Shown piece by piece: positions 11,996 through 20,011 of a stretch of 22,019 nucleotides of DNA. The notes beneath the pieces are model-generated. The model was not told the DNA's origin. It searched no databases and was given only the letters and a program-made list of their open reading frames with translations. Where the stretch lies: IMG/VR virus record IMGVR_UViG_3300025769_013847, positions 1 through 22,019 of that record; one strand, 5' to 3'. A program made the translations under genes and the position numbers. The stretch's first letter is position 1. The number at the start of each line of letters is the position of its first letter. This DNA comes from a virus.

Positions 11996-12261
11996 ATTGG
12001 TGGGAACCAAAGTCGTTCGATCTTTCACATTAAAAAAGAAAAAGCGCCACATCGATTGGATAGACCGATGGGACGCAGAATAGAGAGCCTGAAAGCCCTC
12101 AAAGTCGATGTTCAAGCCGACTGATATGAGGAGATAGATACTGCAGTTCTGGGCCGTTTTCAAGAGTGAATATTCATTTTTTGTATCCACGATTATTGAA
12201 GCTCTCTCCCGATCTGCCTTCCTTCACTTCCTTCCTTTGGGCTTAGAAAGCTCACTCAAGT
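11996..12261. other. Non-coding part of attP between arm repeats
   Basis: Between arm copies 2 and 3 I find no convincing gene. A 73-codon frame on the minus strand (12190 to 11969, GTG start) exists but has no SD, Phe-rich low-complexity stretches, and its last codons are the arm repeat. A short inverted repeat, CATCG and CGATG (12048-12068), and a GAATATTC palindrome are the only structures seen. The stretch may hold IHF- or accessory-protein sites. Confidence 0.45.
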
Positions 12262-12288
12262 CTATTGACCATTTATTGACCAAATTTG
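12262..12288. repeat. attP arm repeat, copy 3 (overlaps glycosyltransferase end)
   Basis: Contains the 19-bp unit at 12264-12282 and a 27-bp identity to copy 2. It also supplies the last codons of the glycosyltransferase gene (IWSINGQ, then stop), so the arm of attP and the end of a structural-side gene share DNA. Confidence 0.7.
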
Positions 12289-13383
12289 GTGCTTTTCCAG
12301 GGCTTGGAAGACCCCATCGACAAAGCTAGGCCAAGTAAATCTTTGCACGGAGCGAGAAGCCTTAGCGCCTATTCTGCGGCATTCCTTGGGGTTTTGATAG
12401 GCCCAACGCATAGCCTTGACGCCTTCTAAGGCAATCGGCATGGCCCAGTCTCCGAGGTTCCGGTAGTGGCTTTGGGCTCTTTCGATCTTGTAGCCTATCG
12501 GGATATGATTTCCGAATTCGAAATATTCTCGATGCCCGCCAAAATAGGTGCCTATTACCGGCCGGCCGGTTGCCATAGCGTGAAAAGGCCACATTCCCCA
12601 GCCTTCATAGGTCGATGCGTCGACGTAGCAATCTAGGGATCGAAGCCATTCCGCCGCTTGCTCATGCGGTAGGTTCTCACGAATAATCTCGATTCGTGGG
12701 TCATCGTCAAAGATCGGGTCACCCGACTTGTTGAGTTTGACGGTTAGCGATACATGAGGGTTGCCAGGGAAGGCAGCAAGAAACCACTCAATCACCCGAT
12801 CCATGCCCTTGCGCTCTCTTACGTGCCGGATATTCCCAGCCGTCCCGAATCGAAAAGTGGCCCCTGCCGTCTTTGCTGACGGCCTGTAAAGCGAATGATC
12901 TAGGCCGATGTTAACGACCTCGACTGGCGGCTTGAGTTGCTTTCGGAATTCGTGAGCGTTTTCGTCACAGGGAACAATCACAAGATCATACTTGTTAATT
13001 GCCTCAATCCAATTAGGGTCAAGGATGCCAGACTCGTGCATAGTAAATATAGCGTTCTTTGTCCCCATGGGGGGCAGAACATCGCACACAGACTGAATTG
13101 AGAATTGAGGCCCTGGAACCTCTCGCTCATCCGAGACAAGCTTAGAGCCTAGGCCGAGATCATGGATGATTCGATTGTGATAGTGGCGAAGTGCCTGGAA
13201 TTGCACAGGTGCGGATTTGGGAATCGATCGAGCTGCATTCTGAGAGATGTCCCCATATCCATCTGCCACCTCGTAGCCAGACCACCAAAAGAGGCTTCCG
13301 GGTTTATGTTTTGCCGTGTCCCATCGTTTCCCTCTGTGTTCTGGTCGCGTTCTACGCCGCTCAACAATAAGCCCCTTTACCAT
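12262..13383 (-). CDS. GT4-like glycosyltransferase
   Basis: The start is ATG 13383, which overlaps the upstream stop by 7 bp; an in-frame start at 13452 would run through the upstream gene. The 373-residue product has the GT-B shape: an N-terminal Rossmann-like half (SLFWWSGYEVADGYGDIS) and a nucleotide-sugar half with FRFGTAGNIRHVRERKGMDR and EGWGMWPFHAMATGRPVIGT at about residues 260-279. The usual second Glu of the E-x7-E signature is His here, which may alter activity. It probably modifies a virion protein or a host/phage surface glycan; a DNA-modifying role is less likely without base-modification genes. It is the last gene of the structural unit and ends within attP. Confidence 0.85.
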   Translation of the reverse strand: MVKGLIVERRRTRPEHRGKRWDTAKHKPGSLFWWSGYEVADGYGDISQNAARSIPKSAPVQFQALRHYHNRIIHDLGLGSKLVSDEREVPGPQFSIQSVCDVLPPMGTKNAIFTMHESGILDPNWIEAINKYDLVIVPCDENAHEFRKQLKPPVEVVNIGLDHSLYRPSAKTAGATFRFGTAGNIRHVRERKGMDRVIEWFLAAFPGNPHVSLTVKLNKSGDPIFDDDPRIEIIRENLPHEQAAEWLRSLDCYVDASTYEGWGMWPFHAMATGRPVIGTYFGGHREYFEFGNHIPIGYKIERAQSHYRNLGDWAMPIALEGVKAMRWAYQNPKECRRIGAKASRSVQRFTWPSFVDGVFQALEKHQIWSINGQ

Positions 13384-13622
13384 TTCCCGTCGATGCAATG
13401 CCAGGTTTCTAACCGAGCCTTGAAAGCCACGGGACAAGCACATAGGCCGCACCTAGTGCCGTCAAACTCATCGCATCCCTGGCAAATATTAAGGCGCCTT
13501 GCCTGTTCCTCATCCGTGGCCTTGGTCGAGTCCTTGAGGGCTCGAATTGCAGAGCCAACAAACTCCCTACCGATCTCAAGCGCTGAATACTTGCGTCTCG
13601 CTTCCCTGCTTCCGTAAATCAT
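13377..13622 (-). CDS. Cys-rich mini-protein (zinc-finger-like)
   Basis: The 81-residue protein has a helical, basic N-terminal half and a C-terminal metal-knuckle region: RLNICQGCDEFDGTRCGLCA, then CPVAFKARLE and a final CIDGKW. The spacing CxxC, CxxCxC, then Cys-x3-Lys-Trp at the very end is a pattern I have seen in small phage and bacterial proteins of unknown function. It is predicted to bind zinc. Its ATG overlaps the stop of the 1153-residue structural gene (ATGA), and its end overlaps the glycosyltransferase start, so it may serve either. Confidence 0.75.
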   Translation of the reverse strand: MIYGSREARRKYSALEIGREFVGSAIRALKDSTKATDEEQARRLNICQGCDEFDGTRCGLCACPVAFKARLETWHCIDGKW

Positions 13623-16600
13623 GTCAAAGGAACTCGGATATAGTTCTCGGCAATTGAGTTGATCCCAATCGATGAGATGACAGAGTTGCGAAGCTGAGCT
13701 CCGTTGCTTGCGTCAATATCAGCAGTCACCCCGATGATAGGCCCATTAGGTGGCGTCCCCGCTTCGAGCGTCCCGCTCTGGCCAATCATGCAACGCTCTG
13801 CGGGGTTCTCGATCACAACAATCTCACCAACATCATCAATGTCATCCCCTGGAGAAGGGTCTTTCAGCTTGCTTACTTGGCTCTTGATCGGGTCTTGAAT
13901 CAAGATCGGAGTTCCTAGACCAACACTGTCAACGTAAGACCGAAGAGCCAACGGAACGGCCTCAATAACTTTCGGATGCGGCCTGACCCTCCACTCAACC
14001 GACCGTCTAAAGAAGTAGGCTTTCAAGGTCCCGCCATCGCTCAAGATGTCAGACCAAGCCTCCGCTGACTCTGAGAAAGGTATTGAGTCTTGACCCCAAG
14101 CGCCTTGGGTTGCAGCCCCGCCTGGTTCTTCCCACGATAGGTTTTCGATAATTGAAAAGCCCTCTGAGTTAGTGATTGATACCTCTTTGAATCGAGACCA
14201 AGTGAGGGTTCGGCTTTCGAGGTAAACCGGCACCCCAAATCGCGAAGCAGTCAACAGATTGAGAACTTGCGCCATTTCTGCTTGTGCTGCCGCTCTCATG
14301 ATCGTATTGGGCAACACCCCGTAACCGCCTCGATCCTCTCCAGAGTTTCGGATTGCTAATCGGTCATCACTTGACCCAATCAAAGACAGCGCCTCTGCCA
14401 TCGTAAGGTCTCGGGAGTCTTGATTCCAGCAAAGCGAAGGTGGGCCAGCGTCATAAGTCAAAGTATCCAAGACCCTTTGCTCATCAAGAAAACCGCTCAC
14501 CGAAGCCCTAATGACGAACTCATGATATTGCCAGAGCTGGGCAATCGGCTTTGTGTCTCGGTCTGGCTGAATCTCGATGTCTGCATCGTCATAGACGTGA
14601 GGGGCAAGACGCTGAAAAAAGAAACGGCATAAGGCAGCGCCTTTTACTAGCGTTGGATCATAGTCAGCGTCAGCCGTGGCGCTAATGTCCCCAATCCGCT
14701 CCTCATCATCAACCCCGTCTATCTTCCACCGAAGGCAGGCTACTACAGTGTTCTCATCTGTTCTTGGCCCTGTATCGGTTGACAAGTAGGCAGACCGGCT
14801 AGCTGAAGAGTCAGCGATTGAAGAAGGAGCGCTCGAACTCTTGGTTAGTCGGCCATTAATGACAACCTCAACATTGTGGACGCTCGAGCCAGCACCGGTC
14901 TGAACTCTGATTGCCTTAACTAAGTATGGAGCCTTGAACACCTGGCAACTCTCATAATGTGCTGAGATACCATCACAGTCGCCACTCCCTACATCGTCAA
15001 TGCTGTGGTCTCCGAATGCGTCCCAAATCGAGTCTCTGCAAGTGCTTGAGCTTGCGCCGTCCGCCGTGTCAATCAAGTCGTTGACAAGGCGACTGGTAGT
15101 CGAATACGGGACGTCATCGCCCTCGTAGCGGTAACCTGGAGGGGTCTCCACTTTGGTCACCACATCAGGCAAGGTCGTCTGGCTTAATCCAAACTCATGA
15201 AAGTCCTTGCCCTTGCCTGTGCCGTCCGTCTTATCCATCGCGGAGCTGAACGTATGGCACCGATCATGGAAGGCACCTAATATGTCGCCGTAAGTATCGG
15301 GCTTGTAAGTGGCTGAGATGTTGTCTTTGTAAACTGTCTGCCCCCCTATCGACATGACCCACTCATTGGAAATCCATGTCTTCGGAATGTCGTCAATATC
15401 GATTAGGAAGTCTGACTCGTAAACCCCAAGGTCGGTTGCCCCTGTGAAGTCTAAATCTTGTGCCTGGTTGCCTCGAAAAGTCTCATCAATCTTGTAGTTG
15501 CTGCCGTCGTAATTAATGTCACCAGAAGGCGCGGCCCCGTCCGCTTTGACAATATAAAGGACGCCCTCTTGTATCTGAGTCACTGGCGTTGCGAGCGGTG
15601 CAAGGTTTTGAAAAATGTCAGCGTTGGAATCGCCCTTTCCTCGACGATCAAACACCAGCACCGAATTCCCGTCACCGTCTACATAGTAACCCTTGAGCCG
15701 GTCATAGTTCACAATCCGAAAGAACGAGATCAAGAAGTCCCTCATGGCCTGGTATGGGGCAAACTTGGCCAGGTTCGTCTCTGCCGGAAGGTCCGCGCTA
15801 GGCCCGTTCAGGATCATGCCCTTTGAGAAGTAATCGTCCGAAATGTCCTTAGCGTCAGACACGATCTTGCCACGGTAAATCGAAGGACTGCTTGAGCGAG
15901 CTGTTGCCATCCGAAGGTACACATAGAGGTCAAATACTTCCGGCTTGTGATCCATTAGCTGCGCTACTTCGACATATATATCGACGGGACTGGAAAAACC
16001 ATCGACAAGCTTAACTTTTAAATTCCCCTTGAACCCAACAGGAAACATCACAAAGTCTTGCGGCTTGGCCGCATTTATCAAAGTGGTGTGAACCACCACC
16101 CCATCAATCTCAAATTCCACTCGATGAAATGTCGTCACATTGACCCCCACAACAAGGAACCCGTAGAAAGAAAAGTCGTCGCCTGGATTGCTGACATTAT
16201 CATTGTTCCCGATGCTCCCATATGTCCCTGGCAATGATGGTGTAGCCCACTCGAACAAAGGGTATTCAGCCGACACTGCACCACCTGACCCTACTGAAAC
16301 GCCATAAGCAGGAGCCAGGAACCATTGAGAGTCAAGCATCTCTTCATAGGCAACGGTTAACTCTTTAGGATTCCAATCGCCAGCATCCTCCCGCTCGTCA
16401 TCAGTGCCCCTCCATTCATTCAAGAATTGGGTCATCATCTGATTCCACTGCTGACCCTTCTCATGGATCATCTCATCCGATGAGTCCTGAATTTTGCCGC
16501 CTAGTGTTTTATGGTAGGCATTCTTCGGGGTTATCCCTGAATTGATCGATTCGAAAATCCGAGCAACCTCCATTGCTGGAGCCTTGGAAAAGTCGGTTAG

Positions 16601-17080
16601 ATCGGAAGCCAGAATTGCGCCTCGTTGCTGCTTGCCTAAGTCCCACTCCTCAAGCGGGGTCGATGGTGCTGGAGCGCCTAGGAATTCTCTAAGCGGAATA
16701 TCCTCAGTCCTGGTGTGCTCTGAATCGTTCTTTCCCGGGTTACCGAAAAAGAACCCGACAGCAGGATTGCCTTGATTAAGCCCTTCGTAGTCACCGACAC
16801 CAGCCGTTGGCCAATTGTAAACGGTCTCTTTGTAAAGGCCGTAAAGTTGCCACCACTCATCTTCTGGCGGGTAGAGCGGCACAACATCATTTGAAGGGTT
16901 TCGAAGGTTACGTACAAAAGAATGCGCCGCCCATAGGCAGCGCCAGTGCATATCTCCCAGACCAGAGAGAATTCCTTGGTTGATCCTTTTAGCTACCTGG
17001 TTCGCCTGCCCTGAATGCAGGACATCATCAACCGCAACGGAATCAACCCTCGAAAAAGAGCCTGAAAAGGAGGAAGGCAC
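13619..17080 (-). CDS. Large virion protein, probably distal tail/baseplate
   Basis: The 1153-residue protein starts at GTG 17080, three bases after the previous stop. The first 250 residues have Trp-rich segments and an aromatic plate (EDEWWQLYGLYKETVYNW). The middle (about 300-900) is beta-rich with many short Gly/Ser/Asp turns (YVDGDGNSVLVFDRRGKGDS). The C-terminal part is compact and ends SIAENYIRVPLT. No enzyme motif is seen. Size, beta content and position, after the receptor-binding candidate and before glycosyltransferase, fit a central baseplate or tail-tip protein. The assignment is by context; no homology signature is recognised. Confidence 0.7.
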   Translation of the reverse strand: MPSSFSGSFSRVDSVAVDDVLHSGQANQVAKRINQGILSGLGDMHWRCLWAAHSFVRNLRNPSNDVVPLYPPEDEWWQLYGLYKETVYNWPTAGVGDYEGLNQGNPAVGFFFGNPGKNDSEHTRTEDIPLREFLGAPAPSTPLEEWDLGKQQRGAILASDLTDFSKAPAMEVARIFESINSGITPKNAYHKTLGGKIQDSSDEMIHEKGQQWNQMMTQFLNEWRGTDDEREDAGDWNPKELTVAYEEMLDSQWFLAPAYGVSVGSGGAVSAEYPLFEWATPSLPGTYGSIGNNDNVSNPGDDFSFYGFLVVGVNVTTFHRVEFEIDGVVVHTTLINAAKPQDFVMFPVGFKGNLKVKLVDGFSSPVDIYVEVAQLMDHKPEVFDLYVYLRMATARSSSPSIYRGKIVSDAKDISDDYFSKGMILNGPSADLPAETNLAKFAPYQAMRDFLISFFRIVNYDRLKGYYVDGDGNSVLVFDRRGKGDSNADIFQNLAPLATPVTQIQEGVLYIVKADGAAPSGDINYDGSNYKIDETFRGNQAQDLDFTGATDLGVYESDFLIDIDDIPKTWISNEWVMSIGGQTVYKDNISATYKPDTYGDILGAFHDRCHTFSSAMDKTDGTGKGKDFHEFGLSQTTLPDVVTKVETPPGYRYEGDDVPYSTTSRLVNDLIDTADGASSSTCRDSIWDAFGDHSIDDVGSGDCDGISAHYESCQVFKAPYLVKAIRVQTGAGSSVHNVEVVINGRLTKSSSAPSSIADSSASRSAYLSTDTGPRTDENTVVACLRWKIDGVDDEERIGDISATADADYDPTLVKGAALCRFFFQRLAPHVYDDADIEIQPDRDTKPIAQLWQYHEFVIRASVSGFLDEQRVLDTLTYDAGPPSLCWNQDSRDLTMAEALSLIGSSDDRLAIRNSGEDRGGYGVLPNTIMRAAAQAEMAQVLNLLTASRFGVPVYLESRTLTWSRFKEVSITNSEGFSIIENLSWEEPGGAATQGAWGQDSIPFSESAEAWSDILSDGGTLKAYFFRRSVEWRVRPHPKVIEAVPLALRSYVDSVGLGTPILIQDPIKSQVSKLKDPSPGDDIDDVGEIVVIENPAERCMIGQSGTLEAGTPPNGPIIGVTADIDASNGAQLRNSVISSIGINSIAENYIRVPLT

Positions 17081-17083
17081 ACT

Positions 17084-17452
17084 TTAGGAATTGTAGTTAG
17101 GACGTCGAATTGCTTTGACCTTTATTAGCTGGTCGCACTCAACAATCACGTTGCCGTCTGTGTTTTTGAAGTCGGTATGATAGTACCACGAAACAGGGGC
17201 ACCGCCATCAGCGATAGCAACTGTCTCATCTCCAACGGTCACGCCGCGAGCCGTTTGTGCTGCTGTTGGTTGGCCTTTGATCGTGATGTTTGCAGTCGCC
17301 GCAACTGGGTTGTCGAAAAAGACAAAGCCTAGCTTAGTTGTCGGAATTGCAAAACCGTTGCCCGCTCCAGTGGTAACAAGGGTTGTCATGTTGTCGGTTA
17401 TCGGTTCAGGGTTGACGTCGTGGTCTCGTAAGGTAATCGATTGTTCTGCCAT
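17084..17452 (-). CDS. Small beta-rich virion-type protein
   Basis: The 122-residue protein has alternating short strands (FAIPTTKLGFVFFDNPVAAT, then ANITIKGQPTAAQTARGVTV and APVSWYYHTD), resembling small decoration or head/tail accessory proteins. No named family. The gene lies just before the 1153-residue gene, with a three-base gap, and after the holin-like gene. Confidence 0.6.
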   Translation of the reverse strand: MAEQSITLRDHDVNPEPITDNMTTLVTTGAGNGFAIPTTKLGFVFFDNPVAATANITIKGQPTAAQTARGVTVGDETVAIADGGAPVSWYYHTDFKNTDGNVIVECDQLIKVKAIRRPNYNS

Positions 17453-17470
17453 GTGGTCGAAATGATTTGT

Positions 17471-17689
17471 TTAGTGCCTAGGTGCTCCGCTTATCCATTC
17501 AAGCGCCTTCGGGAATACAACACCAAGCGTAGTAGCGGCCCCGGCACCCCAAGCGACGACTTGAACCTTGAACGATTTAAGCTTTGAAACGTCTGCTCGA
17601 ATTTCACCAAGCTCTTTCTCCATGTTCCCCATTCTTTGGTCCACTCGATCAATTGTCTTGATTAAAAGCTTTGATTCAGAGCTAGTCAT
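17471..17689 (-). CDS. Holin-like / XhlA-type small protein
   Basis: In this 72-residue protein, residues about 5-40 form a coiled coil (LIKTIDRVDQRMGNMEKELG, then EIRADVSKLKSF). A weakly hydrophobic Gly/Ala/Val segment follows (VVAWGAGAATTLGVVFPKAL) and a short tail. A coiled coil before one membrane segment is the layout of XhlA-type hemolysin/holin accessory proteins. Its ATG follows the lipoprotein stop directly. Together with that lipoprotein it could be a lysis pair, but no endolysin is recognised nearby. Confidence 0.6.
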   Translation of the reverse strand: MTSSESKLLIKTIDRVDQRMGNMEKELGEIRADVSKLKSFKVQVVAWGAGAATTLGVVFPKALEWISGAPRH

Positions 17690-18157
17690 TTATTCGGAGC
17701 CCTCCAGAGCTTTTGCAATCCTTGCGATGTCCTCGAGCCTTGAGTCTAGCTCCTCCATCTTTGCTTGCAGTTCATCAGGCAGAGCAGTGGGGTTACTGTT
17801 GCCCTGGTAAGCCGCGAACGCTTGAACCGCTGCTGGCGCTAAGTCGCTAAGGAAATTTGCAATCACGCTATCAGGTGTCGCTGCTACTTCCGAAACGCCA
17901 ACGCCATAGTTCCAGCCATCCTTTCCAACTGACTCTTTGAGCTGGAGATCTTTCATTTCAAGCTTTTGACCAGCTATTCGAATTCCGCTTGAAAAGTCGA
18001 CATTGACAACCTTGTTGGTCTTTCCGTCGCCACCAATGTAAGCGGTTGACTGCTTAAGCGTGTGATGCCGATCACCACACGCAGACACAACAAGAAGCAC
18101 CAGGACGCAAAGCAAGACTGCTGTGAAATCGAAGATTGATAGGGCTCTTGCTTTCAT
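17690..18157 (-). CDS. Phage lipoprotein
   Basis: The 155-residue protein begins with a basic MKAR and a hydrophobic segment (IFDFTAVLLCVLVLLVVSAC) ending in a lipobox, VVSAC with Cys27, so it is expected to be lipid-anchored in the host envelope. The mature part has a beta-type middle (TNKVVNVDFSSGIRIAGQKL) and a helical C terminus (LQAKMEELDSRLEDIARIAK). Possible roles are spanin-like membrane disruption or superinfection exclusion. The unusual place, within the virion gene unit and just before a holin-like gene, favours the first. Lipobox recognition implies a bacterial Sec/Lsp pathway. Confidence 0.75.
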   Translation of the reverse strand: MKARALSIFDFTAVLLCVLVLLVVSACGDRHHTLKQSTAYIGGDGKTNKVVNVDFSSGIRIAGQKLEMKDLQLKESVGKDGWNYGVGVSEVAATPDSVIANFLSDLAPAAVQAFAAYQGNSNPTALPDELQAKMEELDSRLEDIARIAKALEGSE

Positions 18158-18158
18158 C

Positions 18159-18455
18159 TTAAAGGTCGGTAGGGGTGTCGCTTTCAGCCGATTCTAGGCC
18201 CGCAAGGATTGTAGCGTCGTCGGGAAGCGTGACTTGAACTTTGGCGTTGTGAGTCGCAACCGCTGCGCGCATCGACGCGATGACCTCTGGGGCCTTGCTG
18301 GCTGTCGGGTCTTCGCCGAGGACAATCTTTGCTTCCATCCTTTCCCGAAGTGGCTTGAACGATTCTCGAAGTTCGTTTGATGCCGCCCGATTGTCTGCCT
18401 GTGCTTGTGCGCCGTTTAGCAGGCTGATAACGTATTCAGTTTTTTTAAGAGACAT
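18159..18455 (-). CDS. Small helical protein of the tail module
   Basis: This 98-residue mostly helical protein (YVISLLNGAQAQADNRAASN and KPLRERMEAKIVLGED) has an acidic, Thr-rich end. No family. It lies between the LamG-type protein and the lipoprotein in one unit; fibre chaperone or small structural roles are possible but unproven. Confidence 0.6.
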   Translation of the reverse strand: MSLKKTEYVISLLNGAQAQADNRAASNELRESFKPLRERMEAKIVLGEDPTASKAPEVIASMRAAVATHNAKVQVTLPDDATILAGLESAESDTPTDL

Positions 18456-18460
18456 GGTGC

Positions 18461-19759
18461 TTATTTAGTTTCGTAGACGAAATCAAAGATTAGAATCGTG
18501 GTGTCCAAGAAGTTTGTGTCGTCCAAGACAACAACACCGCTAGCTCCTGTGTCGTAGAGCGTCGCCTGAGAGGAGTCCTTAGTGATAGTTGCTAGTGGCA
18601 TAGAGGTTAGTGACGCCATGTTATTGCCTCGCAATGGAAATACATTGGCATCAAGAGCCACATCGTCAGAAGTCTTTGGCATTCCTGTTAATACTGCAGT
18701 ACCCGTTGAACTCCCCTTCGCAGAGAATGTTATCCTTCCCCACACATGACAAGTCTTTGGGGCGATCATTCGGTAGTTGCCTTGACCTGCCGTGGTCATG
18801 CCTGTATTGCCACCACCAAATGTAATCGCGGGCGTGAACGTGCCTGCCTCCCTACTGTTATCAAATAAAGCAGTAGCGGAACCGGTTGCGGTCAACCCGT
18901 TTCCAGAGGCGTCTCTCCAGTCAGCGTCGTCATCAATGTTCTCGGAAAGAAGAGCGAGTGCAATATTCGCCCATTGGTCGGACGCTGCAATAACGCGGTC
19001 CTGGCTCCACCGCAAAGCCTCTGCTGACGTTAAGAGGCGTTTCCAGATCACCAAGTCACTAATGATTCCGGGCCAGAGCTTTGCACTGTTTTGGTGGCCA
19101 ATTTGAATGCCATTCGAGTTGTTGATTGTTAACGCAACCGCCGAAACGGAGTCAGCAGTGCCTTGGGGTATACCGTTTAGCCATCGCGTGGCGTTGCCGT
19201 TGCGGTCGACAGTAACCCCCAAAACATGCCAACCTTCCGGTATCACATCTCCGTCATCGGTTGAGGTTACGGTTGTTGTGCCATCCCCTAAGATGAATTG
19301 AACGCGACCAGTGGCAGAGTATCCAAGAAACCAACCGACAGCCCCGCCCCCACGGGACGACGCAATGCAATCATCGTTGCGTGTTCCGGGGTTGTAAACT
19401 GTGGCGAAGACTGAAAAATCGGTTGCAGTGCCAAAATCCAAAGACGCGCCATGAGCTGTTGAATGGATATTGCTAGACCCGTTGAACTCTAAACCGTTCG
19501 CAGGCTGGCGAGAATACGCCCTATCGTTTACGTCTGCGGTTGCCATCACGTCAAGGTTTGTTCTCGACGTTGCAGCACTCGAAACATCGGAAAGGTTATT
19601 CGCTGGCGTTAACCCTTCAGCCGCCCCAGGAACGCCTAGGGTTGCACGGATGGCCGCTTTCATGGATGAATCCACAACTACGCCGTGCTTGCGGACTAGT
19701 TTGCCGTCAAGCGAAAGAATGTCGCCATCGGTGTTGAATGCTAAGAAGTCTTTGGACAT
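18461..19759 (-). CDS. LamG-domain receptor-binding / tail fibre protein
   Basis: In the 432-residue protein, residues about 45-75 contain the fibre-type motif GLTPANNLSDVSSAATSRTN, widespread near phage fibre tips. Residues about 90-250 form a concanavalin/LamG-type jelly roll: LEFNGSSNIHSTAHGASLDF, then FSVFATVYNPG, WHVLGVTVDRNGNATRWLNG and WPGIISDLVIWKRLLTSAEA, the last being the conserved closing strand and helix of this fold. The C-terminal 180 residues form another beta-rich domain (TAGQGNYRMIAPKTCHVWGR). LamG domains bind sugars or surface polymers, so this is the best host-recognition candidate. Confidence 0.82.
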   Translation of the reverse strand: MSKDFLAFNTDGDILSLDGKLVRKHGVVVDSSMKAAIRATLGVPGAAEGLTPANNLSDVSSAATSRTNLDVMATADVNDRAYSRQPANGLEFNGSSNIHSTAHGASLDFGTATDFSVFATVYNPGTRNDDCIASSRGGGAVGWFLGYSATGRVQFILGDGTTTVTSTDDGDVIPEGWHVLGVTVDRNGNATRWLNGIPQGTADSVSAVALTINNSNGIQIGHQNSAKLWPGIISDLVIWKRLLTSAEALRWSQDRVIAASDQWANIALALLSENIDDDADWRDASGNGLTATGSATALFDNSREAGTFTPAITFGGGNTGMTTAGQGNYRMIAPKTCHVWGRITFSAKGSSTGTAVLTGMPKTSDDVALDANVFPLRGNNMASLTSMPLATITKDSSQATLYDTGASGVVVLDDTNFLDTTILIFDFVYETK

Positions 19760-19798
19760 TTGTTAAAATCTTTCTATGGATTAAGTTTTTCGCTAAAG

Positions 19799-20011
19799 CT
19801 AGCCCCACCTTGCAACGGTCGAACTTGACGCAGTAACCGACGCCACGCCTCGCTGTGATTGAGCTGTAGAAGTGACACCCCTAGACGTTCTTTTATGGAG
19901 CACTCCAACCGACCTGCCGGGGATGAAGCTATTTGAGAAGTCAATGAGCTGGTTGATTGCGTCTCGAATATCAGGCCAAGAGAATTTTGTCAGCTTGCGG
20001 ATTGGCTTCAT
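19799..20011 (-). CDS. Small basic hypothetical protein
   Basis: A 70-residue protein: an aromatic/basic start (MKPIRKLTKFSWPDIRDAIN), then a Ser/Arg/Thr-rich C-terminal half. The ATG overlaps the upstream stop (ATGA), the reason for accepting the gene. The helical start (INQLIDFSNSF) resembles short tail accessory proteins. Unknown function. Confidence 0.55.
   Translation of the reverse strand: MKPIRKLTKFSWPDIRDAINQLIDFSNSFIPGRSVGVLHKRTSRGVTSTAQSQRGVASVTASSSTVARWG

Noticed and set aside
11969-12190. 73-codon minus-strand frame between arm repeats
   Set aside because: GTG start without SD, Phe-rich low complexity, and its end is the attP arm repeat; it is better explained as non-coding attP DNA.
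16085-16097. GGTGTGAACCACC as a further operator copy
   Set aside because: One extra base breaks the palindrome spacing and it lies in the structural gene; too weak to include with the perfect copies.
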